From the NCBI GenBank assembly GCA_026545225.1, contig CM048852.1, positions 7,984,501 to 8,048,500 on the forward strand: DNA of 64,000 nt, read 5' to 3'. This stretch comes from Cornus controversa (Eukaryota > Streptophyta > Magnoliopsida > Cornales > Cornaceae). Made by a program: the position numbers and the translations under genes. Positions 1 to 11,968 of this stretch are shown piece after piece (the stretch's first letter is position 1; each line of letters opens with the position of its first letter). The notes beneath the pieces were generated by a model that was not told the origin of the DNA, did not search any database, and saw nothing but the letters and a program-made list of their open reading frames with translations.

Positions 1-524
1 CTGATTAGTATAGTTGGTGGTGTAACATCTCCTTCCTTCCCTCAAAAGGGAGGACTGATGTTGGAGTTATGGAAAGAAGAAAAAAAATCTGTCTCAATTA
101 AGTTTGTTACAAGTCAATGGACGCAGAACAAAAATATATATGAGTTTGGAAAAAAATGTACGAATTAACAACTTTAAAAAAAAAGAAAGAATGAAGAAGA
201 AGAAGACAAAGTTGGAAAAGAAAGAAAGATTTAGAGAAACTTTTAGAAAGGATTAAATATAGGAAGGGACAATTGAAAATTTTATAAATTATATAAAAAT
301 ATGCAAAAGAAATTAATGGGTAAACAAAGGTTCAACTGAAAAGAAAAATTAAAGTTCTTTTTTTTTTTCACATTTAATTCCCATTCACTGCATTCATGTA
401 CCCAAAATCTCTTGCTAATACTTGCAGCGTATTCAAATGGCAAGGAATTTTTAGTGAGAAGCCCAGCACTAGATTTTAAGTTACGTTGTCCCTGAATACT
501 AAACGTAAATCTCTAAGACCAACT

Positions 525-1520
525 TGTCACGCCCCAAAAACCACGTGGCACTATATCAATCCACATGTGTTTCCAAGGTAAGACGTAACAATCGGCCAAA
601 ACATACGAATGCATAAAATACACATTAATTTCATTATCCCAACGCAAAGAAAAAATTAACTTAAAGGGTTTAAAAATTCAATCCGACTAATTTGAAGGCG
701 GAAATGCGTTCCGAACACCATCCTTATTAGATCAACATAAGATTAATGTCAAATCCATGCAAAATTCAGAATACGTTGTTCTAGAGAATTCAATGAAAAG
801 CAACAAATTAGATAATAATCTATAATAATAAGTAGAAATGAAAGTGTCTCCACAATTATTATTCCAATCACCTGAATCTTTTTTTTATGGAATGGAATGA
901 GCTCGATAGCCCAGGAAGCAAACTTCTTTCCTACTCTAAAGTTTTGTTATTTACGTAATTTAAAATTTAAACATTTTTCTCTAACATAACTAAATAGAAC
1001 ATTTATTAACCAAGCAAATAATGTTAATATAATTATGTTTAGAGCAATTAAATATCAATGCATGAAAAGTGCAGGCACGGTCAATTACAATGACATAACT
1101 CACATGTATGGTATGATAACAAACAATAAATAGTAAATGACATGATAACAAACAATTAACACTAAATGCAACGTCATCAATGTAATGTAATGCAGAACTC
1201 CTTCCACTACCAACAACCTCTACTATGAACCCTACCTGAAGCTGTCACTAGAAGGGTTGGTGCCACCCTAGCATAGCGTAGATCCTTTGACACACCTGAA
1301 GTTGTTATTGTTAGTCATCTCTCATACTACCTATGTAGACACCCATGTCCACCATGGAACAGGCCTATTTATGAACAAGTGTAGTAATCGTGCTCTATCA
1401 ACTCTATCGTGCAGGAATTATCAAGTGTTCATGCATCATATCAGTCCATGTACTTATTATATCATGAATACATTAATACAATTATTCTCAATAGTTCAAA
1501 GGCATTGTCTACACAAATAA
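525..1520 (+). repeat. Possible degenerate LTR relic inside every array unit (shown in unit 1)
   Basis: The stretch opens with TGTCACGCCCC, the same 11 bases that open the LTR of the Gypsy element at 54119 and 49938. About 170 bp further on is GGCGGAAATGCGTTCC, which resembles GCGGAAGCATTCC of that LTR. The following sequence (GGTTGGTGCCACCCTAGC, near 1255) has the look of plant LTR DNA, but no matching 3' end, primer-binding site or target duplication is visible. The right boundary is a guess. The same block recurs in each unit about 525 bp after the unit start. Confidence 0.35.
542..547. promoter_or_regulatory. G-box (CACGTG) in the inter-gene region
   Basis: CACGTG followed by GCA is present near +541 in all ten complete units and in the partial unit 11. 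In the decayed unit at 57055 the first base is changed (AACGTG). G-boxes are bound by bHLH and bZIP factors, and bHLH factors govern plant iron responses, but this one lies about 2.9 kb upstream of the next gene, so a regulatory role is speculative. Confidence 0.3.
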
Positions 1521-1780
1521 TACCATAGTTCGTAATCTACTTAATTTAACAAAGTAGTCATTTTTTCACGTACTAAAACAAATTTATTGGCATCAATTTA
1601 ATACAATAGAAAACAGAGAAAAATAAAGAAATCTATCATTAATTTATTTTATCTAATTTATTTGTATACACTTGAATGGACATTCAATATAATTGGCTTG
1701 GTAACTTAGAAGCTAAACATATCAATGTAGTTAATATGTTTGCTAATATTATTCAAGTTATATTTATATATATATATTAC

Positions 1781-2275
1781 TTACTTGATTACATAAATAT
1801 TTACGTATTTCTTTATATTGGACGAAGGCTTGTCGCAAATACTAATCTATATTATATTTACAACTTAATGAATTAAACATACTCAAAAAGTTTCTCCAAA
1901 TTCTAAACGTAGGTAAATGACATGAGAATTCCAAAACACTTGATTAATATATATATAATATATTATATGTGTACACTAATCATTACATAATTTAGGCATA
2001 ATCTCCAAATTCTAAACGTAGGTATATAACAAGACAATTCCAAAACTACACTTGACTAGGATATATATAATATATTCTATATGTGCACTCATTATTCCTT
2101 AGTTTAGGGATAATCTCCAGATTCTAAACTTAGATATATAACAAGACAATTCCAAAACACTTTATTAGAATATAAATAACGTACTGTATATGTGCAGTCA
2201 TTATTTCTTAATTTAGGCATAATCTCCAAATTCTAAACTAGGTATATAACAAGAAAATTCCAAAACACTTCATTA

Positions 2276-2313
<38 letters not shown>

Positions 2314-2520
2314 CTTACTTACTTACTTAAATACATAAATATATACATATTCCTTTATATTGGAAGAATGTTTTTTGCAAATACTACTTTGTATTATATT
2401 TAAACCTAATGAATTAAACTCACTCAAAATATTTTTCCAAATTCTAAATGTAGAGATATGACAAGACAATTCCAAAACACTTAAATAGAACATTCCTTAG
2501 AGCCAATCTATCTTTCTGTT
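1781..2520 (+). repeat. ~110-bp minisatellite block nested in each unit (unit 1 copy)
   Basis: The motif CTCCAAATTCTAAAC, followed by TATAACAAGACAATTCCAAA, recurs at about 1891, 2001, 2112, 2221 and 2443, a period of roughly 110 bp (the last step is about double). The flank ending in AATTAAAC at about 1781-1890 is also repeated in diverged form at 2311-2440, so a larger duplication underlies the block. It recurs about 1.9-2.5 kb into every unit and again near 45,860-46,250 and 58,400-58,820. Confidence 0.8.
2278..2311. repeat. (AT)n microsatellite followed by (TTAC)4
   Basis: A run of alternating A and T of 34 bp leads into four TTAC repeats. The equivalent run in other units differs in length (for example near 6683, 11074, 15473, 19873), so it is a fast-evolving marker for telling units apart. 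Confidence 0.9.
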
Positions 2521-2658
2521 TGCGCAAGTTTATTACGCACTAATACACATACATGTGTAAATGTATACTCTACCGATTCATAATACCAAACACTAAAATT
2601 ATGAAACCAACCAAAACTCACATATTACTCACGTCACTATGCTTCTCACAGCATATAC

Positions 2659-2661
<3 letters not shown>

Positions 2662-2694
<33 letters not shown>
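2662..2694. repeat. (AT)n microsatellite upstream of the promoter
   Basis: A second run of alternating A and T, about 650 bp upstream of the TATA box. Its length varies from unit to unit and accounts for several of the apparent tyrosine-isoleucine open frames in this region, which are not genes. Confidence 0.9.
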
Positions 2695-2699
<5 letters not shown>

Positions 2700-3171
2700 T
2701 ACTTATATAGAGTATATTTGTGTTTCTTTATATAAATATAATTTTCTTTTATACATTTATTTCAGTAAAACATCTCTAGATTACAATAAATATATGTTTT
2801 CTTACATTATTTTCTTTTGTTTAAAAAATTCAGATTAACAAAAACATTATAATTCTTTAATGAAGAATGTTATTCTTGCCCATAATTCAAACTTGAAAAT
2901 CAGCCAAAAACTTTTTTATCTTTAGATATGTTTAAATGGGAAACATAAATCTCAATTAAATTGTATATATCAACAAATAGGTCTTCGCTTTGTGTTTTAA
3001 GCCTAAATTACCAGTTCAAAAATTATTTTTTCTTCTCTAAAAATCAATTTGATTGGTTTTATAGTACTCATATACAGATCAAGCCATCTTTTAACAAAAT
3101 CAACTCAGTTGAAAAGTACTTTTCTCCCCAAAGAATTAATCAAGTTTATTTTCTATCCATTTCACAAGTGC

Positions 3172-3315
3172 GAACGCGCATTCGTTGCCAAAAAAAAAAA
3201 TTTGTGAACGCGCATCAGATTCCTTGGAACAAGTCTCCGGCCACCACCTAAACCCAACTATGCCAAATGCCTATCAACATCTTCTACGGTACACTTTACA
3301 CTCCTTGTATATATA
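3172..3315 (+). promoter_or_regulatory. Promoter of VIT-like copy 1: two CGCG boxes and a TATA box
   Basis: TATATATA lies at 3308-3315, 144 bp before the start codon, placing transcription start near 3340 and giving a leader of about 110 nt that contains an 11-unit CA repeat (3359-3380). GAACGCGCAT occurs twice, at 3172 and 3206, separated by an A-rich spacer. Each copy contains ACGCGC, which fits the VCGCGB site bound by calmodulin-binding CAMTA factors. The TATA call is firm; the CGCG role is inferred from the motif only. Confidence 0.7.
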
Positions 3316-3358
3316 GGGGTTGTGTGTCCTGGCCTCCACACTTCTTCACATAAACCAT

Positions 3359-3380
3359 CACACACACACACACACACACA
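3359..3380 (+). repeat. (CA)11 microsatellite in the 5' leader of copy 1
   Basis: Eleven CA dinucleotides sit between the predicted transcription start and the start codon. The count varies between units (for example 12 in copy 5 and 10 in copy 7), which explains most of the small shifts in TATA-to-ATG distance among copies (142-147 bp). Confidence 0.85.
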
Positions 3381-3451
3381 TTTATATATCCTAACTTCGT
3401 ATTGCACATAACAAGCCTCTTTCATTCTTCTCTTCCTCTACTTCCATTGAA

Positions 3452-4174
3452 ATGAAAACTACCAACCAAACTACTGAACCACAACCATCCTCAAACGAAA
3501 CAAAAGTTGAAATCCCTGACAGTGATACGAAAGGACAAAACACCATGCAGAGAGGGGAGGTGGAGGATTTTGACTACTCCAAACGAGCACAGTGGATTAG
3601 AGCTGCCGTGTTGGGCGCCAACGATGGGCTTGTCTCAACAGCATCGCTTATGATGGGAGTTGGGGCGGTCCGAAACGACGTGAAGACCATGATCCTCACC
3701 GGGATTGCCGGTTTGGTGGCCGGTTCTTGTAGTATGTCCATCGGAGAGTTTGTGTCCGTGTACTCGCAGTATGACATAGAAAAGGCTCAAATGAAGAAAG
3801 AGAATGTGACTGGAAAAGAATTGGAGGTCAAGAAAGGGGATTTGCCAAACCCGCTGAAGGCAGCAACGGCATCTGGCTTGGCGTTCGCAGTGGGGGCGGT
3901 GGTGCCAATACTGGCCGCGGCGTTCGTGAAGGACTATAAGGTGAGGTTGGGGGTGGTGGTTGGGAATGTGACTCTTGCACTGATAGGGTTTGGATGGTTA
4001 GGTGCACTGATGGGAGGGACACCTGTGGTGAAGTCCGCATTGAGGGTATTGGTTGGGGGGTGGCTTGCAATGGCGATCACTTTTGGCATAACCAAATTGG
4101 TTGGAAATTGGTTGGTGCCACTGGATTATGAACGTATTATTTTACTTTTCTTTTTTATTAGGCTAAGAAAGTAA
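3452..4174 (+). CDS. VIT/CCC1-family vacuolar iron transporter homolog, copy 1 (frameshifted C-terminus, 240 aa)
   Basis: Intronless membrane protein of the VIT1/CCC1 family. Visible features are a polar N-terminus (residues 1-45), helix 1 at about 47-73 with the GANDGLVSTASL motif (Asp58), helix 2 at about 79-104 with the SIGEFVSVYSQ motif (Glu99), a short charged linker (105-135), and helices 3-5 at about 136-159, 165-187 and 193-217. The short linker lacks the long metal-binding domain of VIT1 proper, which fits the VTL/nodulin-21-like branch. Family members move Fe2+ (and Mn2+) into vacuoles; substrate here is inferred. Copy 1 alone has AAATTGGTTGG repeated in tandem (11 bp, about 4094-4116), which shifts the frame after Gly218. 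It replaces the normal last residues with a 22-residue tail ending in LRK. The five helices remain, so function may survive. Confidence 0.9.
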   Translation: MKTTNQTTEPQPSSNETKVEIPDSDTKGQNTMQRGEVEDFDYSKRAQWIRAAVLGANDGLVSTASLMMGVGAVRNDVKTMILTGIAGLVAGSCSMSIGEFVSVYSQYDIEKAQMKKENVTGKELEVKKGDLPNPLKAATASGLAFAVGAVVPILAAAFVKDYKVRLGVVVGNVTLALIGFGWLGALMGGTPVVKSALRVLVGGWLAMAITFGITKLVGNWLVPLDYERIILLFFFIRLRK

Positions 4175-4405
4175 GACAATATGTATATTTAAGAACAAGA
4201 AGAAATCACATGCATTTCAGTTGATGATGATCATGTAGTATCAGAGTTTTAAGCACAAGAATTTCCCCTAAAGAAACAACTCTTTAATTAATACAAACCT
4301 CATAAAAATAAGGCTTAGAAATTTTTTATTTATTTTTGGTTAAGTGGATTGGAGAGTAAAGTTATAAGATTCTTGGCATTGAATCATGTTTCAATTAATC
4401 ACTGG
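4175..4405 (+). other. 3' flank of VIT-like copy 1
   Basis: AT-rich sequence containing AATAAG and CATAAAAATAAGG stretches (near 4300-4315) that could serve as plant poly(A) signals. It is followed by the unit boundary. The apparent small frame starting at 4349 opens with TTG and has no family resemblance, so I treat the region as non-coding. The same flank follows every copy. Confidence 0.5.
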
Positions 4406-6680
4406 CTGATTAGTATAGTTGGTGGTGTAACATCTCCTTCCTTCCCTCAAAAGGGAGGACTGATGTTGGAGTTATGGAAAGAAGAAAAAAAATCTGTCTC
4501 AATTAAGTTTGTTACAAGTCAATGGACGCAGAACAAAAATATATATGAGTTTGGAAAAAAATGTACGAATTAACAACTTTAAAAAAAAAGAAAGAATGAA
4601 GAAGAAGAAGACAAAGTTGGAAAAGAAAGAAAGATTTAGAGAAACTTTTAGAAAGGATTAAATATAGGAAGGGACAATTGAAAATTTTATAAATTATATA
4701 AAAATATGCAAAAGAAATTAATGGGTAAACAAAGGTTCAACTGAAAAGAAAAATTAAAGTTCTTTTTTTTTTTCACATTTAATTCCCATTCACTGCATTC
4801 ATGTACCCAAAATCTCTTGCTAATACTTGCAGCGTATTCAAATGGCAAGGAATTTTTAGTGAGAAGCCCAGCACTAGATTTTAAGTTACGTTGTCCCTGA
4901 ATACTAAACGTAAATCTCTAAGACCAACTTGTCACGCCCCAAAAACCACGTGGCACTATATCAATCCACATGTGTTTCCAAGGTAAGACGTAACAATCGG
5001 CCAAAACATACGAATGCATAAAATACACATTAATTTCATTATCCCAACGCAAAGAAAAAATTAACTTAAAGGGTTTAAAAATTCAATCCGACTAATTTGA
5101 AGGCGGAAATGCGTTCCGAACACCATCCTTATTAGATCAACATAAGATTAATGTCAAATCCATGCAAAATTCAGAATACGTTGTTCTAGAGAATTCAATG
5201 AAAAGCAACAAATTAGATAATAATCTATAATAATAAGTAGAAATGAAAGTGTCTCCACAATTATTATTCCAATCACCTGAATCTTTTTTTTATGGAATGG
5301 AATGAGCTCGATAGCCCAGGAAGCAAACTTCTTTCCTACTCTAAAGTTTTGTTATTTACGTAATTTAAAATTTAAACATTTTTCTCTAACATAACTAAAT
5401 AGAACATTTATTAACCAAGCAAATAATGTTAATATAATTATGTTTAGAGCAATTAAATATCAATGCATGAAAAGTGCAGGCACGGTCAATTACAATGACA
5501 TAACTCACATGTATGGTATGATAACAAACAATAAATAGTAAATGACATGATAACAAACAATTAACACTAAATGCAACGTCATCAATGTAATGTAATGCAG
5601 AACTCCTTCCACTACCAACAACCTCTACTATGAACCCTACCTGAAGCTGTCACTAGAAGGGTTGGTGCCACCCTAGCATAGCGTAGATCCTTTGACACAC
5701 CTGAAGTTGTTATTGTTAGTCATCTCTCATACTACCTATGTAGACACCCATGTCCACCATGGAACAGGCCTATTTATGAACAAGTGTAGTAATCGTGCTC
5801 TATCAACTCTATCGTGCAGGAATTATCAAGTGTTCATGCATCATATCAGTCCATGTACTTATTATATCATGAATACATTAATACAATTATTCTCAATAGT
5901 TCAAAGGCATTGTCTACACAAATAATACCATAGTTCGTAATCTACTTAATTTAACAAAGTAGTCATTTTTTCACGTACTAAAACAAATTTATTGGCATCA
6001 ATTTAATACAATAGAAAACAGAGAAAAATAAAGAAATCTATCATTAATTTATTTTATCTAATTTATTTGTATACACTTGAATGGACATTCAATATAATTG
6101 GCTTGGTAACTTAGAAGCTAAACATATCAATGTAGTTAATATGTTTGCTAATATTATTCAAGTTATATTTATATATATATATTACTTACTTGATTACATA
6201 AATATTTACGTATTTCTTTATATTGGACGAAGGCTTGTCGCAAATACTAATCTATATTATATTTACAACTTAATGAATTAAACATACTCAAAAAGTTTCT
6301 CCAAATTCTAAACGTAGGTAAATGACATGAGAATTCCAAAACACTTGATTAATATATATATAATATATTATATGTGTACACTAATCATTACATAATTTAG
6401 GCATAATCTCCAAATTCTAAACGTAGGTATATAACAAGACAATTCCAAAACTACACTTGACTAGGATATATATAATATATTCTATATGTGCACTCATTAT
6501 TCCTTAGTTTAGGGATAATCTCCAGATTCTAAACTTAGATATATAACAAGACAATTCCAAAACACTTTATTAGAATATAAATAACGTACTGTATATGTGC
6601 AGTTATTATTTCTTAATTTAGGCATAATCTCCAAATTCTAAACTAGGTATATAACAAGAAAATTCCAAAACACTTCATTA

Positions 6681-6718
<38 letters not shown>

Positions 6719-7062
6719 TTACTTACTTACTTAAATACATAAATATATACATATTCCTTTATATTGGAAGAATGTTTTTTGCAAATACTACTTTGTATTA
6801 TATTTAAACCTAATGAATTAAACTCACTCAAAATATTTTTCCAAATTCTAAATGTAGAGATATGACAAGACAATTCCAAAACACTTAAATAGAACATTCC
6901 TTAGAGCCAATCTATCTTTCTGTTTGCGCAAGTTTATTACGCACTAATACACATACATGTGTAAATGTATACTCTACCGATTCATAATACCAAACACTAA
7001 AATTATGAAACCAACCAAAACTCACATATTACTCACGTCACTATGCTTCTCACAGCATATAC

Positions 7063-7099
<37 letters not shown>

Positions 7100-7571
7100 T
7101 ACTTATATAGAGTATATTTGTGTTTCTTTATATAAATATAATTTTCTTTTATACATTTATTTCAGTAAAACATCTCTAGATTACAATAAATATATGTTTT
7201 CTTACATTATTTTCTTTTGTTTAAAAAATTCAGATTAACAAAAACATTATAATTCTTTAATGAAGAATGTTATTCTTGCCCATAATTCAAACTTGAAAAT
7301 CAGCCAAAAACTTTTTTATCTTTAGATATGTTTAAATGGGAAACATAAATCTCAATTAAATTGTATATATCAACAAATAGGTCTTCGCTTTGTGTTTTAA
7401 GCCTAAATTACCAGTTCAAAAATTATTTTTTCTTCTCTAAAAATCAATTTGATTGGTTTTATAGTACTCATATACAGATCAAGCCATCTTTTAACAAAAT
7501 CAACTCAGTTGAAAAGTACTTTTCTCCCCAAAGAATTAATCAAGTTTATTTTCTATCCATTTCACAAGTGC

Positions 7572-7715
7572 GAACGCGCATTCGTTGCCAAAAAAAAAAA
7601 TTTGTGAACGCGCATCAGATTCCTTGGAACAAGTCTCCGGCCACCACCTAAACCCAACTATGCCAAATGCCTATCAACATCTTCTACGGTACACTTTACA
7701 CTCCTTGTATATATA
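7572..7715 (+). promoter_or_regulatory. Promoter of VIT-like copy 2
   Basis: GAACGCGCAT at 7572 and 7606; TATATATA at 7708-7715, 144 bp before the start codon at 7852. Confidence 0.7.
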
Positions 7716-7851
7716 GGGGTTGTGTGTCCTGGCCTCCACACTTCTTCACATAAACCATCACACACACACACACACACACATTTATATATCCTAACTTCGT
7801 ATTGCACATAACAAGCCTCTTTCATTCTTCTCTTCCTCTACTTCCATTGAA

Positions 7852-8520
7852 ATGAAAACTACCAACCAAACTACTGAACCACAACCATCCTCAAACGAAA
7901 CAAAAGTTGAAATCCCTGACAGTGATACGAAAGGACAAAACACCATGCAGAGAGGGGAGGTGGAGGATTTTGACTACTCCAAACGAGCACAGTGGATTAG
8001 AGCTGCCGTGTTGGGCGCCAACGATGGGCTTGTCTCAACAGCATCGCTTATGATGGGAGTTGGGGCGGTCCGAAACGACGTGAAGACCATGATCCTCACC
8101 GGGATTGCCGGTTTGGTGGCCGGTTCTTGTAGTATGTCCATCGGAGAGTTTGTGTCCGTGTACTCGCAGTATGACATAGAAAAGGCTCAAATGAAGAAAG
8201 AGAATGTGACTGGAAAAGAATTGGAGGTCAAGAAAGGGGATTTGCCAAACCCGCTGAAGGCAGCAACGGCATCTGGCTTGGCGTTCGCAGTGGGGGCGGT
8301 GGTGCCAATACTGGCCGCGGCGTTCGTGAAGGACTATAAGGTGAGGTTGGGGGTGGTGGTTGGGAATGTGACTCTTGCACTGATAGGGTTTGGATGGTTA
8401 GGTGCACTGATGGGAGGGACACCTGTGGTGAAGTCCGCATTGAGGGTATTGGTTGGGGGGTGGCTTGCAATGGCGATCACTTTTGGCATAACCAAATTGG
8501 TTGGTGCCACTGGATTATGA
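7852..8520 (+). CDS. VIT/CCC1-family vacuolar iron transporter homolog, copy 2 (222 aa)
   Basis: This is the regular form of the gene. It lacks the 11-bp duplication of copy 1, so the protein ends in KLVGATGL after helix 5 and is 222 residues, a usual size for plant VTL proteins. The start codon follows a pyrimidine-rich leader and the context TTGAAATGAAA. The predicted protein is the same as that of copies 3-8. Five membrane helices with GANDGL (57-60) and GEFVS (98-102) motifs mark it as a tonoplast-type metal carrier; the substrate is inferred from the family. Confidence 0.94.
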   Translation: MKTTNQTTEPQPSSNETKVEIPDSDTKGQNTMQRGEVEDFDYSKRAQWIRAAVLGANDGLVSTASLMMGVGAVRNDVKTMILTGIAGLVAGSCSMSIGEFVSVYSQYDIEKAQMKKENVTGKELEVKKGDLPNPLKAATASGLAFAVGAVVPILAAAFVKDYKVRLGVVVGNVTLALIGFGWLGALMGGTPVVKSALRVLVGGWLAMAITFGITKLVGATGL

Positions 8521-11071
8521 ACGTATTATTTTACTTTTCTTTTTTATTAGGCTAAGAAAGTAAGACAATATGTATATTTAAGAACAAGAAGAAATCACAT
8601 GCATTTCAGTTGATGATGATCATGTAGTATCAGAGTTTTAAGCACAAGAATTTCCCCTAAAGAAACAACTCTTTAATTAATACAAACCTCATAAAAATAA
8701 GGCTTAGAAATTTTTTATTTATTTTTGGTTAAGTGGATTGGAGAGTAAAGTTATAAGATTCTTGGCATTGAATCATGTTTCAATTAATCACTGGCTGATT
8801 AGTATAGTTGGTGGTGTAACATCTCCTTCCTTCCCTCAAAAGGGAGGACTGATGTTGGAGTTATGGAAAGAAGAAAAAAAATCTGTCTCAATTAAGTTTG
8901 TTACAAGTCAATGGACGCAGAACAAAAATATATATGAGTTTGGAAAAAAATGTACGAATTAACAACTTTAAAAAAAAAGAAAGAATGAAGAAGAAGAAGA
9001 CAAAGTTGGAAAAGAAAGAAAGATTTAGAGAAACTTTTAGAAAGGATTAAATATAGGAAGGGACAATTGAAAATTTTATAAATTATATAAAAATATGCAA
9101 AAGAAATTAATGGGTAAACAAAGGTTCAACTGAAAAGAAAAATTGAAGTTCTTTTTTTTTTTTTCACATTTAATTCCCATTCACTGCATTCATGTACCCA
9201 AAATCTCTTGCTAATACTTGCAGCGTATTCAAATGGCAAGGAATTTTTAGTGAGAAGCCCAGCACTAGATTTTTAAGTTACGTTGTCCCTGAATACTAAA
9301 CGTAAATCTCTAAGACCAACTTGTCACGCCCCAAAAATCACGTGGCACTATATTAATCCACATGTGTTTCCAAGGTAAGACGTAACAATCGGCCAAAACA
9401 TACGAATGCATAAATACACATTAATTTCATTATCCCAACTCAAAGAAAAAATTAACTTAAAAGGTTTAAAAATTCAATCTGACTAACTTGAAGGCGGAAA
9501 TGCGTTCCGAACACCTTCATTATTAGATCAACATAAGATTAATGTCAAATCCATGCAAAATTCAGAATACGTTGTTCTAGAGAATTCAATGAAAAGCAAC
9601 AAATTAGATAATAATCTATAATAATAAGTAGAAATGAAAGTGTCTCCACAATTATTATTCCAATCACCTGAATCTTTTTTTTATGGAATGGAATGAGCTC
9701 GATAGCCCAGGAAGCAAACTTCTTTCCTACTCTAAAGTTTTGTTATTTACGTAATTTAAAATTTAAACATTTTTCTCTAACATAACTAAATAGAACATTT
9801 ATTAACCAAGCAAATAATGTTAATATAATTATGTTTAGAGCAATTAAATATCAATGCATGAAAAGTGCAGGCACGGTCAATTACAATGACATAACTCACA
9901 TGTATGGTATGATAACAAACAATAAATAGTAAATGACATGATAACAAACAATTAACACTAAATGCAACGTCATCAATGTAATGTAATGCAGAACTCCTTC
10001 CACTACCAACAACCTCTACTATGAACCCTACCTGAAGCTGTCACTAGAAGGGTTGGTGCCACCCTAGCATAGCGTAGATCCTTTGACACACCTGAAGTTG
10101 TTATTGTTAGTCATCTCTCATACTACCTATGTAGACACCCATGTCCACCATGGAACAGGCCTATTTATGAACAAGTGTAGTAATCGTGCTCTATCAACTC
10201 TATCGTGCAGGAATTATCAAGTGTTCATGCATCATATCAGTCCATGTACTTATTATATCATGAATACATTAATACAATTATTCTCAATAGTTCAAAGGCA
10301 TTGTCTACACAAATAATACCATAGTTCGTAATCTACTTAATTTAACAAAGTAGTCATTTTTTCACGTACTAAAACAAATTTATTGGCATCAATTTAATAC
10401 AATAGAAAACAGAGAAAAATAAATAAATCTATCATTAATTTATTTTATCTAATTTATTTGTATACACTTGAATGGACATTCAATATAATTGGCTTGGTAA
10501 CTTAGAAGCTAAACATATCAATGTAGTTAATATGTTTGCTAATATTATTCAAGTTATATTTATATATATATATTACTTACTTGATTACATAAATATTTAC
10601 GTATTTCTTTATATTGGACGAAGGCTTGTCGCAAATACTAATCTATATTATATTTACAACTTAATGAATTAAACATACTCAAAAAGTTTCTCCAAATTCT
10701 AAACGTAGGTAAATGACATGAGAATTCCAAAACACTTGATTAATATATATATAATATATTATATGTGTACACTAATCATTACATAATTTAGGCATAATCT
10801 CCAAATTCTAAACGTAGGTATATAACAAGACAATTCCAAAACTACACTTGACTAGGATATATATAATATATTCTATATGTGCACTCATTATTCCTTAGTT
10901 TAGGGATAATCTCCAGATTCTAAACTTAGATATATAACAAGACAATTCCAAAACACTTTATTAGAATATAAATAACGTACTGTATATGTGCAGTCATTAT
11001 TTCTTAATTTAGGCATAATCTCCAAATTCTAAACTAGGTATATAACAAGAAAATTCCAAAACACTTCATTA

Positions 11072-11113
<42 letters not shown>

Positions 11114-11457
11114 TTACTTACTTACTTAAATACATAAATATATACATATTCCTTTATATTGGAAGAATGTTTTTTGCAAATACTACTTTGTATTATATTT
11201 AAACCTAATGAATTAAACTCACTCAAAATATTTTTCCAAATTCTAAATGTAGAGATATGACAAGACAATTCCAAAACACTTAAATAGAACATTCCTTAGA
11301 GCCAATCTATCTTTCTGTTTGCGCAAGTTTATTACGCACTAATACACATACATGTGTAAATGTATACTCTACCGATTCATAATACCAAACACTAAAATTA
11401 TGAAACCAACCAAAACTCACATATTACTCACGTCACTATGCTTCTCACAGCATATAC

Positions 11458-11496
<39 letters not shown>

Positions 11497-11968
11497 TACT
11501 TATATAGAGTATATTTGTGTTTCTTTATATAAATATAATTTTCTTTTATACATTTATTTCAGTAAAACATCTCTAGATTACAATAAATATATGTTTTCTT
11601 ACATTATTTTCTTTTGTTTAAAAAATTCAGATTAACAAAAACATTATAATTCTTTAATGAAGAATGTTATTCTTGCCCATAATTCAAACTTGAAAATCAG
11701 CCAAAAACTTTTTTATCTTTAGATATGTTTAAATGGGAAACATAAATCTCAATTAAATTGTATATATCAACAAATAGGTCTTCGCTTTGTGTTTTAAGCC
11801 TAAATTACCAGTTCAAAAATTATTTTTTCTTCTCTAAAAATCAATTTGATTGGTTTTATAGTACTCATATACAGATCAAGCCATCTTTTAACAAAATCAA
11901 CTCAGTTGAAAAGTACTTTTCTCCCCAAAGAATTAATCAAGTTTATTTTCTATCCATTTCACAAGTGC

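Larger units (their letters stand above)
1..4405 (+). repeat. Array unit 1 (4405 bp)
   Basis: Haplotype 'A' in the non-coding part (AATTAAAG near 345, CCACGTGG near 541, GCATAAAATAC near 610). It is the longest unit because its gene carries an 11-bp duplication. Landmarks used for all units: G-box at +541, possible LTR relic +525 to about +1500, minisatellite +1891 to +2520, AT runs near +2278 and +2662, CGCG boxes and TATA box +3172 to +3315, gene from +3452. Confidence 0.95.
4406..8794 (+). repeat. Array unit 2 (4389 bp)
   Basis: Shortest unit, haplotype 'A' throughout. Non-coding stretch 4406-7571 holds the same possible LTR relic, minisatellite and AT runs as unit 1. The first AT run here ends without the extra TT before the TTAC repeats. 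Confidence 0.95.

Noticed and set aside
1287..1520. 77-residue open frame repeated in every unit
   Set aside because: Opens with TTG, has no recognisable domain, and lies in a possible LTR relic. It is repeated only because the whole unit is repeated.
1676..1876. 66-residue frame and the Tyr/Ile-rich frames near 2553-2735 in every unit
   Set aside because: These are translations of AT-rich and AT-microsatellite DNA, and lengths change with the repeat number.
2961..3251. 96-residue frame just upstream of the TATA box
   Set aside because: Starts with TTG, crosses the CGCG boxes, lies upstream of the predicted transcription start, and changes length with the 5-bp deletion in copy 4.
3574..4070. 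67- and 80-residue minus-strand frames inside each VIT gene
   Set aside because: Shadows of the real + strand coding sequence.
4349..4573. 74-residue frame downstream of each gene
   Set aside because: TTG start, no family resemblance, spans the unit boundary and is probably 3' flank.
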